Assembly (NCBI GenBank): GCA_937926975.1
Contig: CALBCJ010000034.1
Span: 1-64,000, forward strand
DNA: 64,000 bases
Direction of reading: 5' to 3'
Source of the DNA: an uncultured Propionibacteriaceae bacterium
GTDB taxonomy: Bacteria > Actinomycetota > Actinomycetes > Propionibacteriales > Propionibacteriaceae
Below, one piece after another: positions 18,194 to 26,605 of the stretch. The notes below the pieces were generated by a model. It had not been told where the DNA came from, did no database searches, and saw nothing but the letters and a program-made list of their open reading frames with translations. The position numbers were made by a program, and so were the translations under genes. Each line of letters opens with the position of its first letter. Position 1 is the stretch's first letter.

Positions 18194-18988
18194 ATGAGTG
18201 CGCCTGGTGATGACCGTACGGCTGCTCGTCCCACCCCGACCGGTCCGGCACCTGCCGCCTCCGGTGACCAGCCGGGCGCTGGCGCCAGGGCGGTGCCGGG
18301 CGACGCGGCGCTGACCGAGTCGGCCCAGACCCGTCCTGAGGCCGTGGCGAAGACCCGGGCCGAGACCCAGTCCGAGGGGGTCGTGGCTGACACCGCCGGA
18401 CCGCTGGTGGGGCCTGCGGACGGCGGGATCGCGACCCTGCCTCCGATCAAGCCGGTCGTGGCTGGCGGGTACCCGGTGTCGATGCGGACCGGCGAGCCGC
18501 GGCGGCCCGGGCTGCTGGTAGCGGCGGTGGCGCTGCTGCTGCTCGGCTCGGTGGTGTCCGCGGCCGGGCTGCTCCTGGTGCTCTGGGACGCGGCCACGGT
18601 GGTCCACTACCACGAGGCGGCGCGGCTGCTCACCTGGACCAGGCCGGACCCGGTCTCAAAGCTGACAACGGTGCTGGTGCTGACCATCGGGCTGGTCGGG
18701 GTGCTCACGGTGGGTGCCCCGGCGGCCGCCGCGTACAACGCCTGGAACGGTGACCGCCGTACCCGCTGGCTGGGGCTGGCGGCGGTCGGGCTGTCGCTGC
18801 TGTCGGTTCTGCTCAACACGACTGCGCTGCTGGCCCTGGCGCCGGTCGTGGCCGGGGCGGTTCTGCTGTGGCTGCCTCCGGTGAGCGCCTATGTCACGGC
18901 CTGGTCGACCCTGCGCCAGGACGGGCCGGCTCCGGTGCCCCAGTGGGCCACCAACGTCGTGTACGGGCCACTGCCCCGCTACCGCTGA
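18194..18988 (+). CDS. hypothetical membrane protein
   Basis: A 264-aa protein not matched to a family. Residues 1-105 are Pro/Ala/Thr-rich, polar and probably disordered in the cytoplasm; after that come about four hydrophobic segments (LLVAAVALLLLGSVVSAAG; TTVLVLTIGLVGVLTVGAP; GLAAVGLSLLSVLLNTTALL; LALAPVVAGAVLLWL). An amphipathic stretch HEAARLLTW lies between TM1 and TM2. GAGAGGAG precedes the ATG, and TAGCCT at 18163-18168 is a likely -10. Function unknown. Confidence 0.7.
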   Translation: MSAPGDDRTAARPTPTGPAPAASGDQPGAGARAVPGDAALTESAQTRPEAVAKTRAETQSEGVVADTAGPLVGPADGGIATLPPIKPVVAGGYPVSMRTGEPRRPGLLVAAVALLLLGSVVSAAGLLLVLWDAATVVHYHEAARLLTWTRPDPVSKLTTVLVLTIGLVGVLTVGAPAAAAYNAWNGDRRTRWLGLAAVGLSLLSVLLNTTALLALAPVVAGAVLLWLPPVSAYVTAWSTLRQDGPAPVPQWATNVVYGPLPRYR

Positions 18989-19033
18989 GCCTGGTTCCCC
19001 CCGGCCGCTGGCACCGGCCAGTACGGTAGGGCT

Positions 19034-19591
19034 ATGCCGTCTGTCGCTGACCAGCTGTGGAAGTCGCTGGGCCGAGTCGCTGACGATGTGGTCCGGACTG
19101 CGACCCGCCAGGCCACGTCCGCGGTCCGCCGGGCCTCTGGCGGGCGCCGCCAGCCGTCGGACGACCGGCACGCTCCGAAGCTGTCGAGCCGCTACCCGGG
19201 TGACTTCCGTGGCCGCCCGTCGATCCGGTACTCGCCGCACACCGGCAAGCTGCCCGACCCGGGCGAGGTGGTCTGGGCCTGGGTCCCGTACGAGAAGAAC
19301 CACCGCCAGGGCAAGGAGTGCCCAGTGCTGCTGATCGGGCGGGACGGGGACTGGCTGCTGGGCTGCCCGCTGTCGAGCGTCAGCCACGACCTGGACGCCG
19401 AGCAGGAGCGGGCCGAGGGGCGGCACTGGGTCGCTATCGGCACCGGCGCCTGGGACTCCCGGCGGCGCCGCTGGCAGGTGCGGGTGGACCGGGTGGTCCG
19501 GGTCCACCCCGACGACGTCCGGGGCCGGGCCGAGAAGCTCGACAAGGAGCGCTTCGACAAGGTCGCCGCGGCTGTCAGACGGCACACGTAG
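19034..19591 (+). CDS. PemK/MazF-like protein, solitary
   Basis: A 185-aa protein. Residues 1-75 are a basic low-complexity extension rich in Arg, Ser and Ala; from GEVVWAWVPYEKNHRQGKE onward it matches the PemK/MazF-like fold, including PVLLIGRDGDWLLGCPLSS. MazF proteins are mRNA interferases of about 110 aa, and here the substrate-loop Arg/Lys positions are partly kept. No antitoxin gene is adjacent, so it may not act as a classic toxin. TACGGT (19022-19027) lies six bases before the ATG, suggesting leaderless mRNA. Confidence 0.7.
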   Translation: MPSVADQLWKSLGRVADDVVRTATRQATSAVRRASGGRRQPSDDRHAPKLSSRYPGDFRGRPSIRYSPHTGKLPDPGEVVWAWVPYEKNHRQGKECPVLLIGRDGDWLLGCPLSSVSHDLDAEQERAEGRHWVAIGTGAWDSRRRRWQVRVDRVVRVHPDDVRGRAEKLDKERFDKVAAAVRRHT

Positions 19592-19600
19592 CCTGAGGGC

Positions 19601-20035
19601 ATGGCTGAGTTTCAGATCACGCTCGACGCCGCCGACCCGCTGCGGCTCGGCGAGTTCTGGTGCGCGGTGCTGGGCTACCAGCGTGAGGCACCGCCGGACT
19701 ACCCGACCTGGGAGGAGCAGCTGGTCGCCTGGGGTGTCCCGGAGGCCCTGTGGAGCTCCCGCAACGCGATCGTCGACCCCGCAGGAGTACGGCCGCGGAT
19801 CTTCCTGCAGCAGGTCAGCGAGCCCAAGGCCGGCAAGAACCGGCTGCACCTCGACGTGAGGGCCGCGCCCGGGCTGCGCGGTGACGAGCGGATGGCGGCG
19901 CTAGAGGCCGAGTGCACCCGTCTGACCGGGCTCGGAGCGAGCCGGGTCGAGCGCTACGAGCCAGCCCCTGACAACGGCTTTGCCGGCTGGATCGTGATGC
20001 GCGACCCGGAGGGCAACGAGTTCTGCCTCGACTGA
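19601..20035 (+). CDS. VOC (glyoxalase-like) family protein
   Basis: A 144-aa protein of the vicinal-oxygen-chelate superfamily. It starts EFQITLDAADPLRLGEFWCAVLGY, split by a typical beta-alpha-beta module, contains NRLHLDVRA in the middle and ends VMRDPEGNEFCLD, the usual strand with the metal-site Glu. Substrate unknown; many such proteins lack metal activity. TAGCCT (19589-19594) is six bases before the ATG, so it probably has its own leaderless promoter, despite the short gap after the MazF-like gene. Confidence 0.8.
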   Translation: MAEFQITLDAADPLRLGEFWCAVLGYQREAPPDYPTWEEQLVAWGVPEALWSSRNAIVDPAGVRPRIFLQQVSEPKAGKNRLHLDVRAAPGLRGDERMAALEAECTRLTGLGASRVERYEPAPDNGFAGWIVMRDPEGNEFCLD

Positions 20036-20118
20036 GGCGCGGGCCTGCCTTGAGCCGGTTTCCTCGCGGCCCGGCCGCAGTGTGGCAAGGTGGACCCCAC
20101 CGACCCAAGGAGGTCCTC

Positions 20119-20792
20119 GTGCCCCGGTTGCGTACGACTCTGTCCCGCAAGCTGGAAGACCTGATCATGGACGGTCAGGTCGGCCCCGCGATCGCGATCC
20201 TGGAGCGCTGCCAGGCTCCCGGAGCCGGGACTACCACCGGACCTCGGCCCTGCACATCACTCCCTGCCCGGACGAGCTGGTGCGCTGGCTGGTGGAGCGG
20301 GGCGAGGACATCAACGCGGAGGACGCCTTCGGACGCCGCCCGCTGCACACCAGGGTCTGGCAGCCTGATCAGATCCCGCTGCTGCTGGAGCTGGGTGCCG
20401 CTGTCAACGCCACCTGCCACAAGAGCGAGACCCCGCTGCACACGGCGGTGGCCTATCACCGTGAGCAGGCGACCGACGCGCTGCTGGCCGGGGGCGCCGA
20501 CCCCACCCTGCTGTCGACCGACTTAGACCAGAAGTTCAGCCTGATCACCCATGCCATCTGGCGCTGCCGCTGGCACGAGCTGCACGACGCCCTACCGTGG
20601 GTGGAGCGGTGCTGGGAGCTCGGGGCACGGCCGACGGGCACGGAGACCGAGGTGCTGGAGCGGATCCAGCACCGCCGGGCGCTGGAGAGCAAGGGCCAGC
20701 CCGACACCGATGTCGCGCGCCGCAGGGGCGCGGAGTACGAGGCGGCGGTCGAGGAGCTGGTGAGCCGCTACGGCATCACCCGGCCCGCGTGA
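20119..20792 (+). pseudogene. ankyrin-repeat protein with a frameshift
   Basis: An ankyrin-repeat gene of about 223 codons that needs two frames. Frame one starts at GTG 20119 after an excellent AAGGAGG site (MPRLRTTLSRKLEDLIMDG) and is coherent to about ILERCQAPG. Near 20215-20232, in a run of C and G, the homologous reading jumps by -1 to RDYHRTSALHITPCPDEL, followed by ankyrin-like helices (GRRPLHTRVWQPDQIPLLLE; KSETPLHTAVAYH) and ends at 20792. A single missing base explains it. It could be a real inactivation, programmed slippage or a sequencing error. Confidence 0.7.
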
Positions 20793-20896
20793 CTCCGGTG
20801 TCCCTGGCTGCGGGGGTACGTAGGCTCTGACGTCTGAGCAGGGGCGGGGCTCTAGACCTACCAGGGCAAGTGGAGCGGGCGGGCAGGCCCCTCACG

Positions 20897-21883
20897 CTAC
20901 CGGTTGTACGCCGGCATGCTCCCCTTCAGCGGACTGGTGACCTCGTCGCAGGCCGCGAGCAGGTCGGCCGGCAGCGGGCCCTGGGCGATCGCGGCGAGGT
21001 TGGCGCGGATGTGGGCGACCTGGTCGCCGCCCACCAGCACCGCCCCGGTGCCCGGCTGGCTGACCAGCCACCGCAGCCCGAGCTGCGGCAGGGTCAGCCC
21101 GGCCTCTGCGGCCAGGGTGCCGAGCCGGGCAACCGCGGCCAGCAGCTCGGGGGTCCAGTACCGCTTCTTGTACATCTCGGCCAGGCTGGAGCCGGCGGTG
21201 AACCGGGCCGGCTCACTGGCCTCGTCCGGGACCCGGACCAGCAGCCCCCCGGCCAGCGGGTTGTAGCACATCGTCAGCAGCTCGTACCGGGCGGCGAACT
21301 CGACCCACTCGTCCTCGATCCGCCGGGCGAGCAGGTTGTACACGTTCTGCCCGACGACCGGGCGCACTGTGCCCAGCCGCTCGGCCAGCTGCAGGATCTC
21401 CAGGGTCTGCCAGGCCGAGTAGTTGGAGACCCCGAGGGCCCGGATCTTGCCGGCCGTGCGGAGCTCGGAGACGGTGGCCATGGTCTCGGCGACCGGGGTG
21501 GCCCGGTCTGGCTGGTGCAGGTAGAAGAGGTCGATGTGGTCGACCCCGAGCCGCCGCAGCGAGCCGTCGACGCTGGCCCGCAGCCCTTCCCGGGACAGCG
21601 GCGGGTGCCCGCCGGCATCGGGGTGCGGCATCCCGGCCTTGGTGGCCAGCACGATCCGGTCCCGGTGCCGGGCCACGAGCGGGGCGATCAGCTCCTCGGT
21701 CGTCCCGCGGGCGTAGCCGTTGGCGCAGTCGACGCCGGTGATGCCGAGCTCCAGGGCGGCCTCGAAGATCTCGGCCGAGGCGGCCGCGTCGGCGGTGTCA
21801 CCCATCGACATGGTGCCGAGCACCACGGTGCTGAGGGGGACGTCGACGCCAGGGAGAGTAGTGGTGGGGATCTGATCTGCCAT
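20897..21883 (-). CDS. aldo/keto reductase
   Basis: A 328-aa NADPH-dependent oxidoreductase of the aldo/keto reductase family, TIM-barrel fold. Catalytic Asp and Tyr are in GVDCANGYARGTTEEL, the Lys in RIVLATKAG, the His in LFYLHQPD, and the cofactor-binding GVSNYSAWQ and C-terminal GAVLVGGDQVAHI follow. Start ATG 21883 has AAGGAG upstream. Substrate unknown. It diverges from the four-carbon-acid kinase gene across a 126-base region carrying inverted repeats, so it may belong to the same regulon. Confidence 0.85.
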   Translation of the reverse strand: MADQIPTTTLPGVDVPLSTVVLGTMSMGDTADAAASAEIFEAALELGITGVDCANGYARGTTEELIAPLVARHRDRIVLATKAGMPHPDAGGHPPLSREGLRASVDGSLRRLGVDHIDLFYLHQPDRATPVAETMATVSELRTAGKIRALGVSNYSAWQTLEILQLAERLGTVRPVVGQNVYNLLARRIEDEWVEFAARYELLTMCYNPLAGGLLVRVPDEASEPARFTAGSSLAEMYKKRYWTPELLAAVARLGTLAAEAGLTLPQLGLRWLVSQPGTGAVLVGGDQVAHIRANLAAIAQGPLPADLLAACDEVTSPLKGSMPAYNR

Positions 21884-21924
21884 TGACCTGCTCCTTGAGT
21901 CTGCTCTGAGCCAGCCTGGCACAC

Positions 21925-21961
21925 TTGCGCATAACGCGCAACTCATTGCGTACGATGCGCA
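21925..21961. promoter_or_regulatory. operator/promoter region of the acid-sugar cluster
   Basis: Two elements upstream of the kinase gene: an inverted repeat TTGCGC-N5-GCGCAA (21925-21941), then the 15-mer TGCGTACGATGCGCA (21947-21961). The second contains a -10-like TACGAT (21951-21956). The 15-mer occurs again, exactly and inverted, at 25067-25081 before the transporter gene. These are likely operators of the DeoR regulator encoded at 24160. Confidence 0.6.
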
Positions 21962-22009
21962 TTCATGTCATGATGAGCGCCAGCCACCGCCCTGGGAGAG
22001 GAGACCCTC

Positions 22010-23149
22010 GTGAACGCGGCGCCCCTCGTCATCGCCGACGACCTCTCGGGTGCGGCCGAAGCTGCCGCCGCCTTCGGCCCCGGCACCACCGTGCTGATCG
22101 AGCCGGACCCGGCGACCACCGTCCCGGACGGGCCGGTGGTGCTCGACCTGGAGACCCGCGGTGCCGGCCCCGACGAGGCTGCCCGCCGGACCCGGGACGC
22201 GCTTCGGCTCACCACCCGACCGGTCACGGTGAAGAAGATCGACTCCCAGCTGCGCGGAGAGGTCGCGGCCGAGCTGGCTGCGCTGCGCAGCGACCGGCCG
22301 GTCGTCGTCGCCCCGGCCCTGCCGGCCCTGGCCCGCACCGTACGCGACGGCGTCGTCCACCTGGACGGGGTGCCGCTGCACCAGACCGGGGCCTGGCGGG
22401 TGGAGCCGAAGCCCCCGCCCCGCTCGGTCGCCGAGGCGGTGGGGGTCGCCGACGCCCGGCTGGTGACGCTGGCCGAGGTCCGCGGCGACCTGGATGCCGC
22501 TCTGGCCTCGGCGCCAGTCGTGGTCTGCGACGCCGAGACCGAGGCCGACCTGGCCCGGATCGCGGCCGTCGGACTGCGCCACGGCGCGCTGCTCGTCGGC
22601 TCGGCGGCCCTCTGCCAGGCAGTGACGGGCCTCGCCTCGCCCCCGCCCCGCTCCCCTACCGCCACCGTCGCCCCTGGTCAGCGCTGCCTGGTGGTGTCCG
22701 GGACGGCCGAGCTGGTCGCCCGCGAGCAGGTGTCCCGCCTGGTGGCCGCGACCGGGGCGGCCCGGGTCCTGGTTCCCAGCGAGCCCGGGCGCGACGCCGA
22801 GACCGCTGCCCGGCTGGCGGCGGCCCTGGAGCACGGGGACGCCGTCGTCCAGCTGGAGCCGTTCGTCTCCGCCTCGGCCCGGCTCGCCCCGCGCCTGGCC
22901 GGGATCGTCGAGACCGCCCTCGCCGACCGCCCACCGGTGGACCTGGTGCTGCTGGGCGGCACGACCGCGTACGAGGTGCTGTCTCGGCTCGGGACCCGCC
23001 GGCTCGTGGTCGAGGCCGAGATCCACCCCGGGGCAGTCGCCAGCCGCTGCTCGCGGGGCCGGGCCGTCACCCGTCCCGGCAGCTTTGGCGGCCCCGACTC
23101 CCTGCTAACCATCCACCAGTACCTCCGCCCGACCGAAGGAGCATCATGA
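22010..23149 (+). CDS. four-carbon acid sugar kinase family protein
   Basis: A 379-aa protein of the DUF1537 family, whose characterised members phosphorylate D-threonate, D-erythronate or 3-dehydro-tetronates at C4. It has IADDLSGAAEAAAAF at the N-terminus, the conserved TVKKIDSQLRGE, and the C-terminal nucleotide-site segment HPGAV...GGPDSL. It is somewhat shorter than the usual 420 aa. GTG 22010 follows GAGAGGAG. It overlaps the pdxA-like gene by 4 bases; this pairing is known in D-threonate use (DtnK/PdxA2), where the kinase product is oxidised and decarboxylated to dihydroxyacetone phosphate. The exact substrate here is unproven. Confidence 0.85.
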   Translation: MNAAPLVIADDLSGAAEAAAAFGPGTTVLIEPDPATTVPDGPVVLDLETRGAGPDEAARRTRDALRLTTRPVTVKKIDSQLRGEVAAELAALRSDRPVVVAPALPALARTVRDGVVHLDGVPLHQTGAWRVEPKPPPRSVAEAVGVADARLVTLAEVRGDLDAALASAPVVVCDAETEADLARIAAVGLRHGALLVGSAALCQAVTGLASPPPRSPTATVAPGQRCLVVSGTAELVAREQVSRLVAATGAARVLVPSEPGRDAETAARLAAALEHGDAVVQLEPFVSASARLAPRLAGIVETALADRPPVDLVLLGGTTAYEVLSRLGTRRLVVEAEIHPGAVASRCSRGRAVTRPGSFGGPDSLLTIHQYLRPTEGAS

Positions 23150-24141
23150 CCACCACCGCGCAGCTGCCGATCGTCGCTGTCACCATGGGCGACGGCGCCG
23201 GCGTCGGCCCCGAGGTGACCGTCGCCGGCCTGCTCGACGAGACCGTCACCGCCCGCTGCCTGCCGGTCGCGATCGGCGACGCCGGCCGGCTGCGGCAGGC
23301 TGCCGAGATCCTCGGCCTGCCAGCCGAGGTCGTGGCGGTCGAGAGCGTGGAGCAGGCCCGGCCAGGCCAGGTCAACGTGATCGACCTGGGCCTGCTGCCA
23401 GCCGACCTGCCCTGGGGCAAGGTCTCCGCGGTCGCCGGGGACGCCGCCTTCCAGTACGTCAAGGTGGCCGCCGAGCTGGCGGTCGCCGGGCGGGTGCAGG
23501 CGATCTGCACGGCCCCGCTCAACAAGGAGGCGCTGCACCTCGGCGGGCACCCGTTCCCGGGCCACACCGAGATGCTGGCCCACCTGACCGGGACCCCCGA
23601 GGTCTCGATGATGCTGAGCTCGCCGCAGCTGCGGGTGATCCACGTCACCACCCACATCGGCCTGATCGACGCGGTGGCCCGGATCGAGCCCGGACTGGTG
23701 GAGCGGGTGATCCGCCGCGGCTGGGAGGCGCTGCGCCGGGCCGGGACCGACGACCCCCGGATCGGGGTCTGCGCGATCAACCCGCACGCCGGCGAGAACG
23801 GGCTGTTCGGGTACGGCGAGGAGGAGGAGAAGATCGTCCCGGCCCTGGAGGCGGTCCGCGCCGACCGGATCCGCGCCGACGGGCCGCTGCCGGCCGACAC
23901 GGCCTTCTACCTGGCCGGGCGCGGCGACTACGACCTGGTCGTGGCCATGTACCACGACCAGGGCCACGGCCCGGTCAAGGTGCTGGGGATCGAGGCCGGG
24001 GTAAACATCACCGTCGGGCTGCCGGTGATCCGGACCTCGGTTGACCACGGCACCGCCTTCGACATCGCCGGAAAGGGCGTCGTCAAGGTCGATAGCATGA
24101 TCGAGGCCATGCACCAGGCGGTGAACCTCGCCGCCGTCTAG
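23146..24141 (+). CDS. pdxA2: 4-phospho-threonate dehydrogenase-like protein (PdxA family)
   Basis: A 331-aa NAD-dependent, metal-dependent dehydrogenase/decarboxylase related to PdxA. MGDGAGVGPEV opens the protein; CTAPLNKEALH, PFPGHTEML, VTTHIGLID and MYHDQGHGPVK carry the metal-site His residues, and INPHAGENG is in the middle. The context (four-carbon-acid kinase partner, DeoR neighbour, no pyridoxine genes) favours the PdxA2 role of oxidising a 4-phospho-aldonic acid to dihydroxyacetone phosphate + CO2 over vitamin B6 synthesis. ATG 23146 has a GAAGGAG site. Confidence 0.85.
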   Translation: MTTTAQLPIVAVTMGDGAGVGPEVTVAGLLDETVTARCLPVAIGDAGRLRQAAEILGLPAEVVAVESVEQARPGQVNVIDLGLLPADLPWGKVSAVAGDAAFQYVKVAAELAVAGRVQAICTAPLNKEALHLGGHPFPGHTEMLAHLTGTPEVSMMLSSPQLRVIHVTTHIGLIDAVARIEPGLVERVIRRGWEALRRAGTDDPRIGVCAINPHAGENGLFGYGEEEEKIVPALEAVRADRIRADGPLPADTAFYLAGRGDYDLVVAMYHDQGHGPVKVLGIEAGVNITVGLPVIRTSVDHGTAFDIAGKGVVKVDSMIEAMHQAVNLAAV

Positions 24142-24159
24142 GGACGACGAGGAGGGCCT

Positions 24160-24954
24160 GTGAAGCCGTCGCGGCGCCGTGAGGAGATCGTCCGTACCGC
24201 CACCTCGAACGGTCTGGCCAGCGTCGACGAGCTGGCGACCCGGTTCGCCGTGACCCCCTCGACGATCCGGCGTGACCTGGCCCGGCTGCAGGAGTCGGGC
24301 CAGCTGGCGCGGGTGCTCGGCGGGGCGATCCCCAGCCACCGCGAGTCGTCCCTCACCGAGCGCAGCAGCGAGGGCCGTGCCGCCAAGCGCGGGATCGGTC
24401 TGTGGGCCGCCACCCAGGTCAGCCCCGACAGCGCCGTCCTGCTGGACGCCGGCAGCACCACCACCGAGCTGGCGATCGCCCTGCGCGAGCACAGCGGGCT
24501 GCGGGTCGCCACCATCGGCCTCACCCCGCTGGCGGCGATCTCGGGCGCCCCGGGGGTGGACGTGATCTGTCTTGGCGGGCACCTGCGCCACATCAGCCAG
24601 GGCTTTGAGGGGCCGCTGACCGAGGCGGCGCTGGAGCGGCTGACCTTCGACGCGGTCTTCCTCGGCTGCGACGGAGTGACCGCCGAGCGCGGGATCTGCG
24701 AGGCCACCATCGCCCAGACCCGGCTCAAGGAGCTGATGTGGCGGGCCTCGGCGCGCACGTACGTGCTGGCCCACGCCCCCAAGCTCGGCCTGCACGCCTT
24801 CAGCGCCTGGGTCCCGATGCCGCCGCGCTGGACCCTGGTCACCGACACCGCAGCGACCCCGGAGCAGACCGCACCGTTCACCGCCCGAGGGATCGAGGTG
24901 GTCCAGGTCGACGAGCAGGGCCAGGCCGCCTCGCTCGCCGGTCACAGCCGCTGA
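24160..24954 (+). CDS. DeoR/GlpR-family transcriptional regulator
   Basis: A 264-aa regulator. The N-terminal winged helix-turn-helix (SRRREEIVRTATSNGLASVDEL, in part; VTPSTIRRDLARLQESGQL; RVLGGAI) is classic DeoR. The C-terminal half is the phosphosugar-binding sensor (LLDAGSTTTELAIAL; FLGCDGVTAERGICE), which binds phosphorylated sugar metabolites in this family. The GTG at 24160 follows GAGGAGGG. It sits between the kinase/PdxA pair and the transporter/lyase genes, whose upstream regions share an inverted 15-base motif; it is the natural candidate to bind them, with a 4-phospho acid as inducer. Confidence 0.88.
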   Translation: MKPSRRREEIVRTATSNGLASVDELATRFAVTPSTIRRDLARLQESGQLARVLGGAIPSHRESSLTERSSEGRAAKRGIGLWAATQVSPDSAVLLDAGSTTTELAIALREHSGLRVATIGLTPLAAISGAPGVDVICLGGHLRHISQGFEGPLTEAALERLTFDAVFLGCDGVTAERGICEATIAQTRLKELMWRASARTYVLAHAPKLGLHAFSAWVPMPPRWTLVTDTAATPEQTAPFTARGIEVVQVDEQGQAASLAGHSR

Positions 24955-25233
24955 CCCCGGCCGTACGGGCTCGGGCATCGCGCTAGCGGCTGGTCCGGAC
25001 CTGGCTACCCATCGGCCCCGGCCGTACGGGCGCCGGGCCCTGCGCCGGCCGCCGCATGAGCAACCCTGCGCATCGTACGCAGCCAGGCCGGCATTCGCTC
25101 CCCGTACATGCGCAGAGCACGCATAAATTCCGGGAATCTATTGCGCGTTGCGCGCATTCAGTGCTACGTTGGCTGCACCCAATGCGCAGCTCTTGGTCAG
25201 CGCCGAGAGCGCACGACATCAAGGACGATGCAC
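24955..25233 (+). promoter_or_regulatory. promoter and operator region of the transporter operon
   Basis: Contains the 15-mer TGCGCATCGTACGCA (25067-25081), the exact inverse of that at 21947-21961, and further TGCGC(A/G) elements. A promoter is visible: TTGCGC (25141-25146), 18 bases, TACGTT (25165-25170). GCGCATTCA at 25152-25160 repeats 21957-21965. A 16-base direct repeat (24955-24970 and 25016-25031) may form hairpins ending the deoR message. Confidence 0.6.
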
Positions 25234-26589
25234 ATGTCGACAACCGTGGACGAGACCGTCTACCCTGACCAGCTTCCCATCCCCCGCGGCCCGAAGCTCA
25301 TCACCTCGATCGGCCCAGGCCTGGTCCTGGCCATGACCTTCCTCGGGACCGGCGACCTGATCTCGTCGTCCACCCAGGGCACCAACTACGGCTACACCCT
25401 GCTCTGGGCCTTCGTGCTGGCCCTGGTGGCGCGGGTCTTCATCATCAGCTCGATCGCCAAGTACACGCTGATGAACCGCTTCGGCGACACCCAGATCCTC
25501 GAGGGCTTCGGCCGGCTCGCGAAGTGGCTGCCCGGGGTGATGGCGGTGGTGGTGCTGATCGCCGGCTTCGTGACCCAGGCCACCTTCGTCAAGGCCTCCG
25601 CGCAGGGCCTGTACCAGATGACCGGCGGGAGCTGGGGCGGCGGCTGGGGGATCCTGGTCTGCGGCCTGGTCACCGTCGGCGCCGCTCTGTACATCCTCTC
25701 CCGCAAGAAGGCCTTCACGATCCTCGAGTACGTGGCCCGCTTCGCCGCCGTGGCGATGATCCTGGCGTACCTGGTGGCGCTGGTGAAGATCGGGCACATC
25801 GACCTGGTCGGCCTGCTCAAGGGCCTGTTCACCTTCCAGACCCCGGCCGAGCAGACCGGCGCCTTCGCCCCGCTGCTGCTGCTCGGCACCACGGTCGGCA
25901 CGATCGCCGGCAACATGCCGAACCTGCTCTACTCCGGCTTCATGCGCGACAAGGGCTGGGTCGGCCCGAAGTACCGCCGGCTGCAGCAGCTCGACCTGGT
26001 CTCCGGGATGCTGCCGCTGCTGATCATCAACATGCTGTTCTGGATCGTCGCCGCCGAGTACGCGCGGGGCGGCAGCATCGAGCTCAACACCGCCGACGAC
26101 CTGTCCCGGATGATGAGCACACTGCTCGGGCCGGCCGGATCGTTCCTGCTGTGGCTGGCGATCTTCGGCGCCGCGATGACCAGCTTCCCGCCCCAGGCCC
26201 GCGGCTTTGCCCAGCTGGCGCTGAACGGCTTCCACCTGTCCGCCCCGTCCGGGCGGCAGTGGCTCGGCCGCGACGAGGAGGACCCCAAGTTCCGCTGGGT
26301 CCAGATCGGCCTGTTCACCCTGGTCCCGATCATCTCCTGCGTGCCCGGCGCCCCCGACCTGGTCGTGCTGAGCGTGCTCGGGACCGCGCTGTCGACCGTC
26401 CTGTCGCTGCCGATCATCGTCGTGGCCCTGTTCGTCCTCACCAGCTTCAAGCGCTACATGTACGCCTACGCCGTCAACCGGCTGTGGCAGACCATCCTCC
26501 TGGGGATCCTGGGAGTCGTCGCCCTCGTGGTCGGCGCCCAGATCCTGGTGGAGCTGCCCGGCGAGTTCGTCAAGGCCCTCGGCGGCTGA
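25234..26589 (+). CDS. Nramp-like transporter with altered TM1 metal motif
   Basis: A 451-aa membrane protein with about 11 hydrophobic segments of the Nramp/LeuT fold. TM1 aligns as SIGPGLVLAMTF followed by GTGD (residues 38-41) where metal-transporting Nramps have DPGN; TM6 reads AGNMPNLLYSGF where canonical proteins have MPHN. The loss of the metal-liganding Asp suggests it does not carry Mn2+/Fe2+ in the usual way and may move another substrate, perhaps one tied to the adjacent catabolic genes. ATG 25234 has AAGGA at a good distance; the ATG at 25228 is too close. First gene of a four-gene operon. Confidence 0.8.
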   Translation: MSTTVDETVYPDQLPIPRGPKLITSIGPGLVLAMTFLGTGDLISSSTQGTNYGYTLLWAFVLALVARVFIISSIAKYTLMNRFGDTQILEGFGRLAKWLPGVMAVVVLIAGFVTQATFVKASAQGLYQMTGGSWGGGWGILVCGLVTVGAALYILSRKKAFTILEYVARFAAVAMILAYLVALVKIGHIDLVGLLKGLFTFQTPAEQTGAFAPLLLLGTTVGTIAGNMPNLLYSGFMRDKGWVGPKYRRLQQLDLVSGMLPLLIINMLFWIVAAEYARGGSIELNTADDLSRMMSTLLGPAGSFLLWLAIFGAAMTSFPPQARGFAQLALNGFHLSAPSGRQWLGRDEEDPKFRWVQIGLFTLVPIISCVPGAPDLVVLSVLGTALSTVLSLPIIVVALFVLTSFKRYMYAYAVNRLWQTILLGILGVVALVVGAQILVELPGEFVKALGG

Positions 26590-26605
26590 GCAGAAAGGAA
26601 CCACC

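Noticed and set aside
23146..24141. PdxA as a vitamin B6 biosynthesis enzyme
   Set aside because: The overlapping four-carbon-acid kinase and DeoR neighbour match the PdxA2 catabolic arrangement; no other pyridoxine genes are present.
24955..25031. 16-base direct repeat as att or recombination site
   Set aside because: It contains the common CCGTACGG word and no integrase gene is near; more likely part of a terminator or chance.
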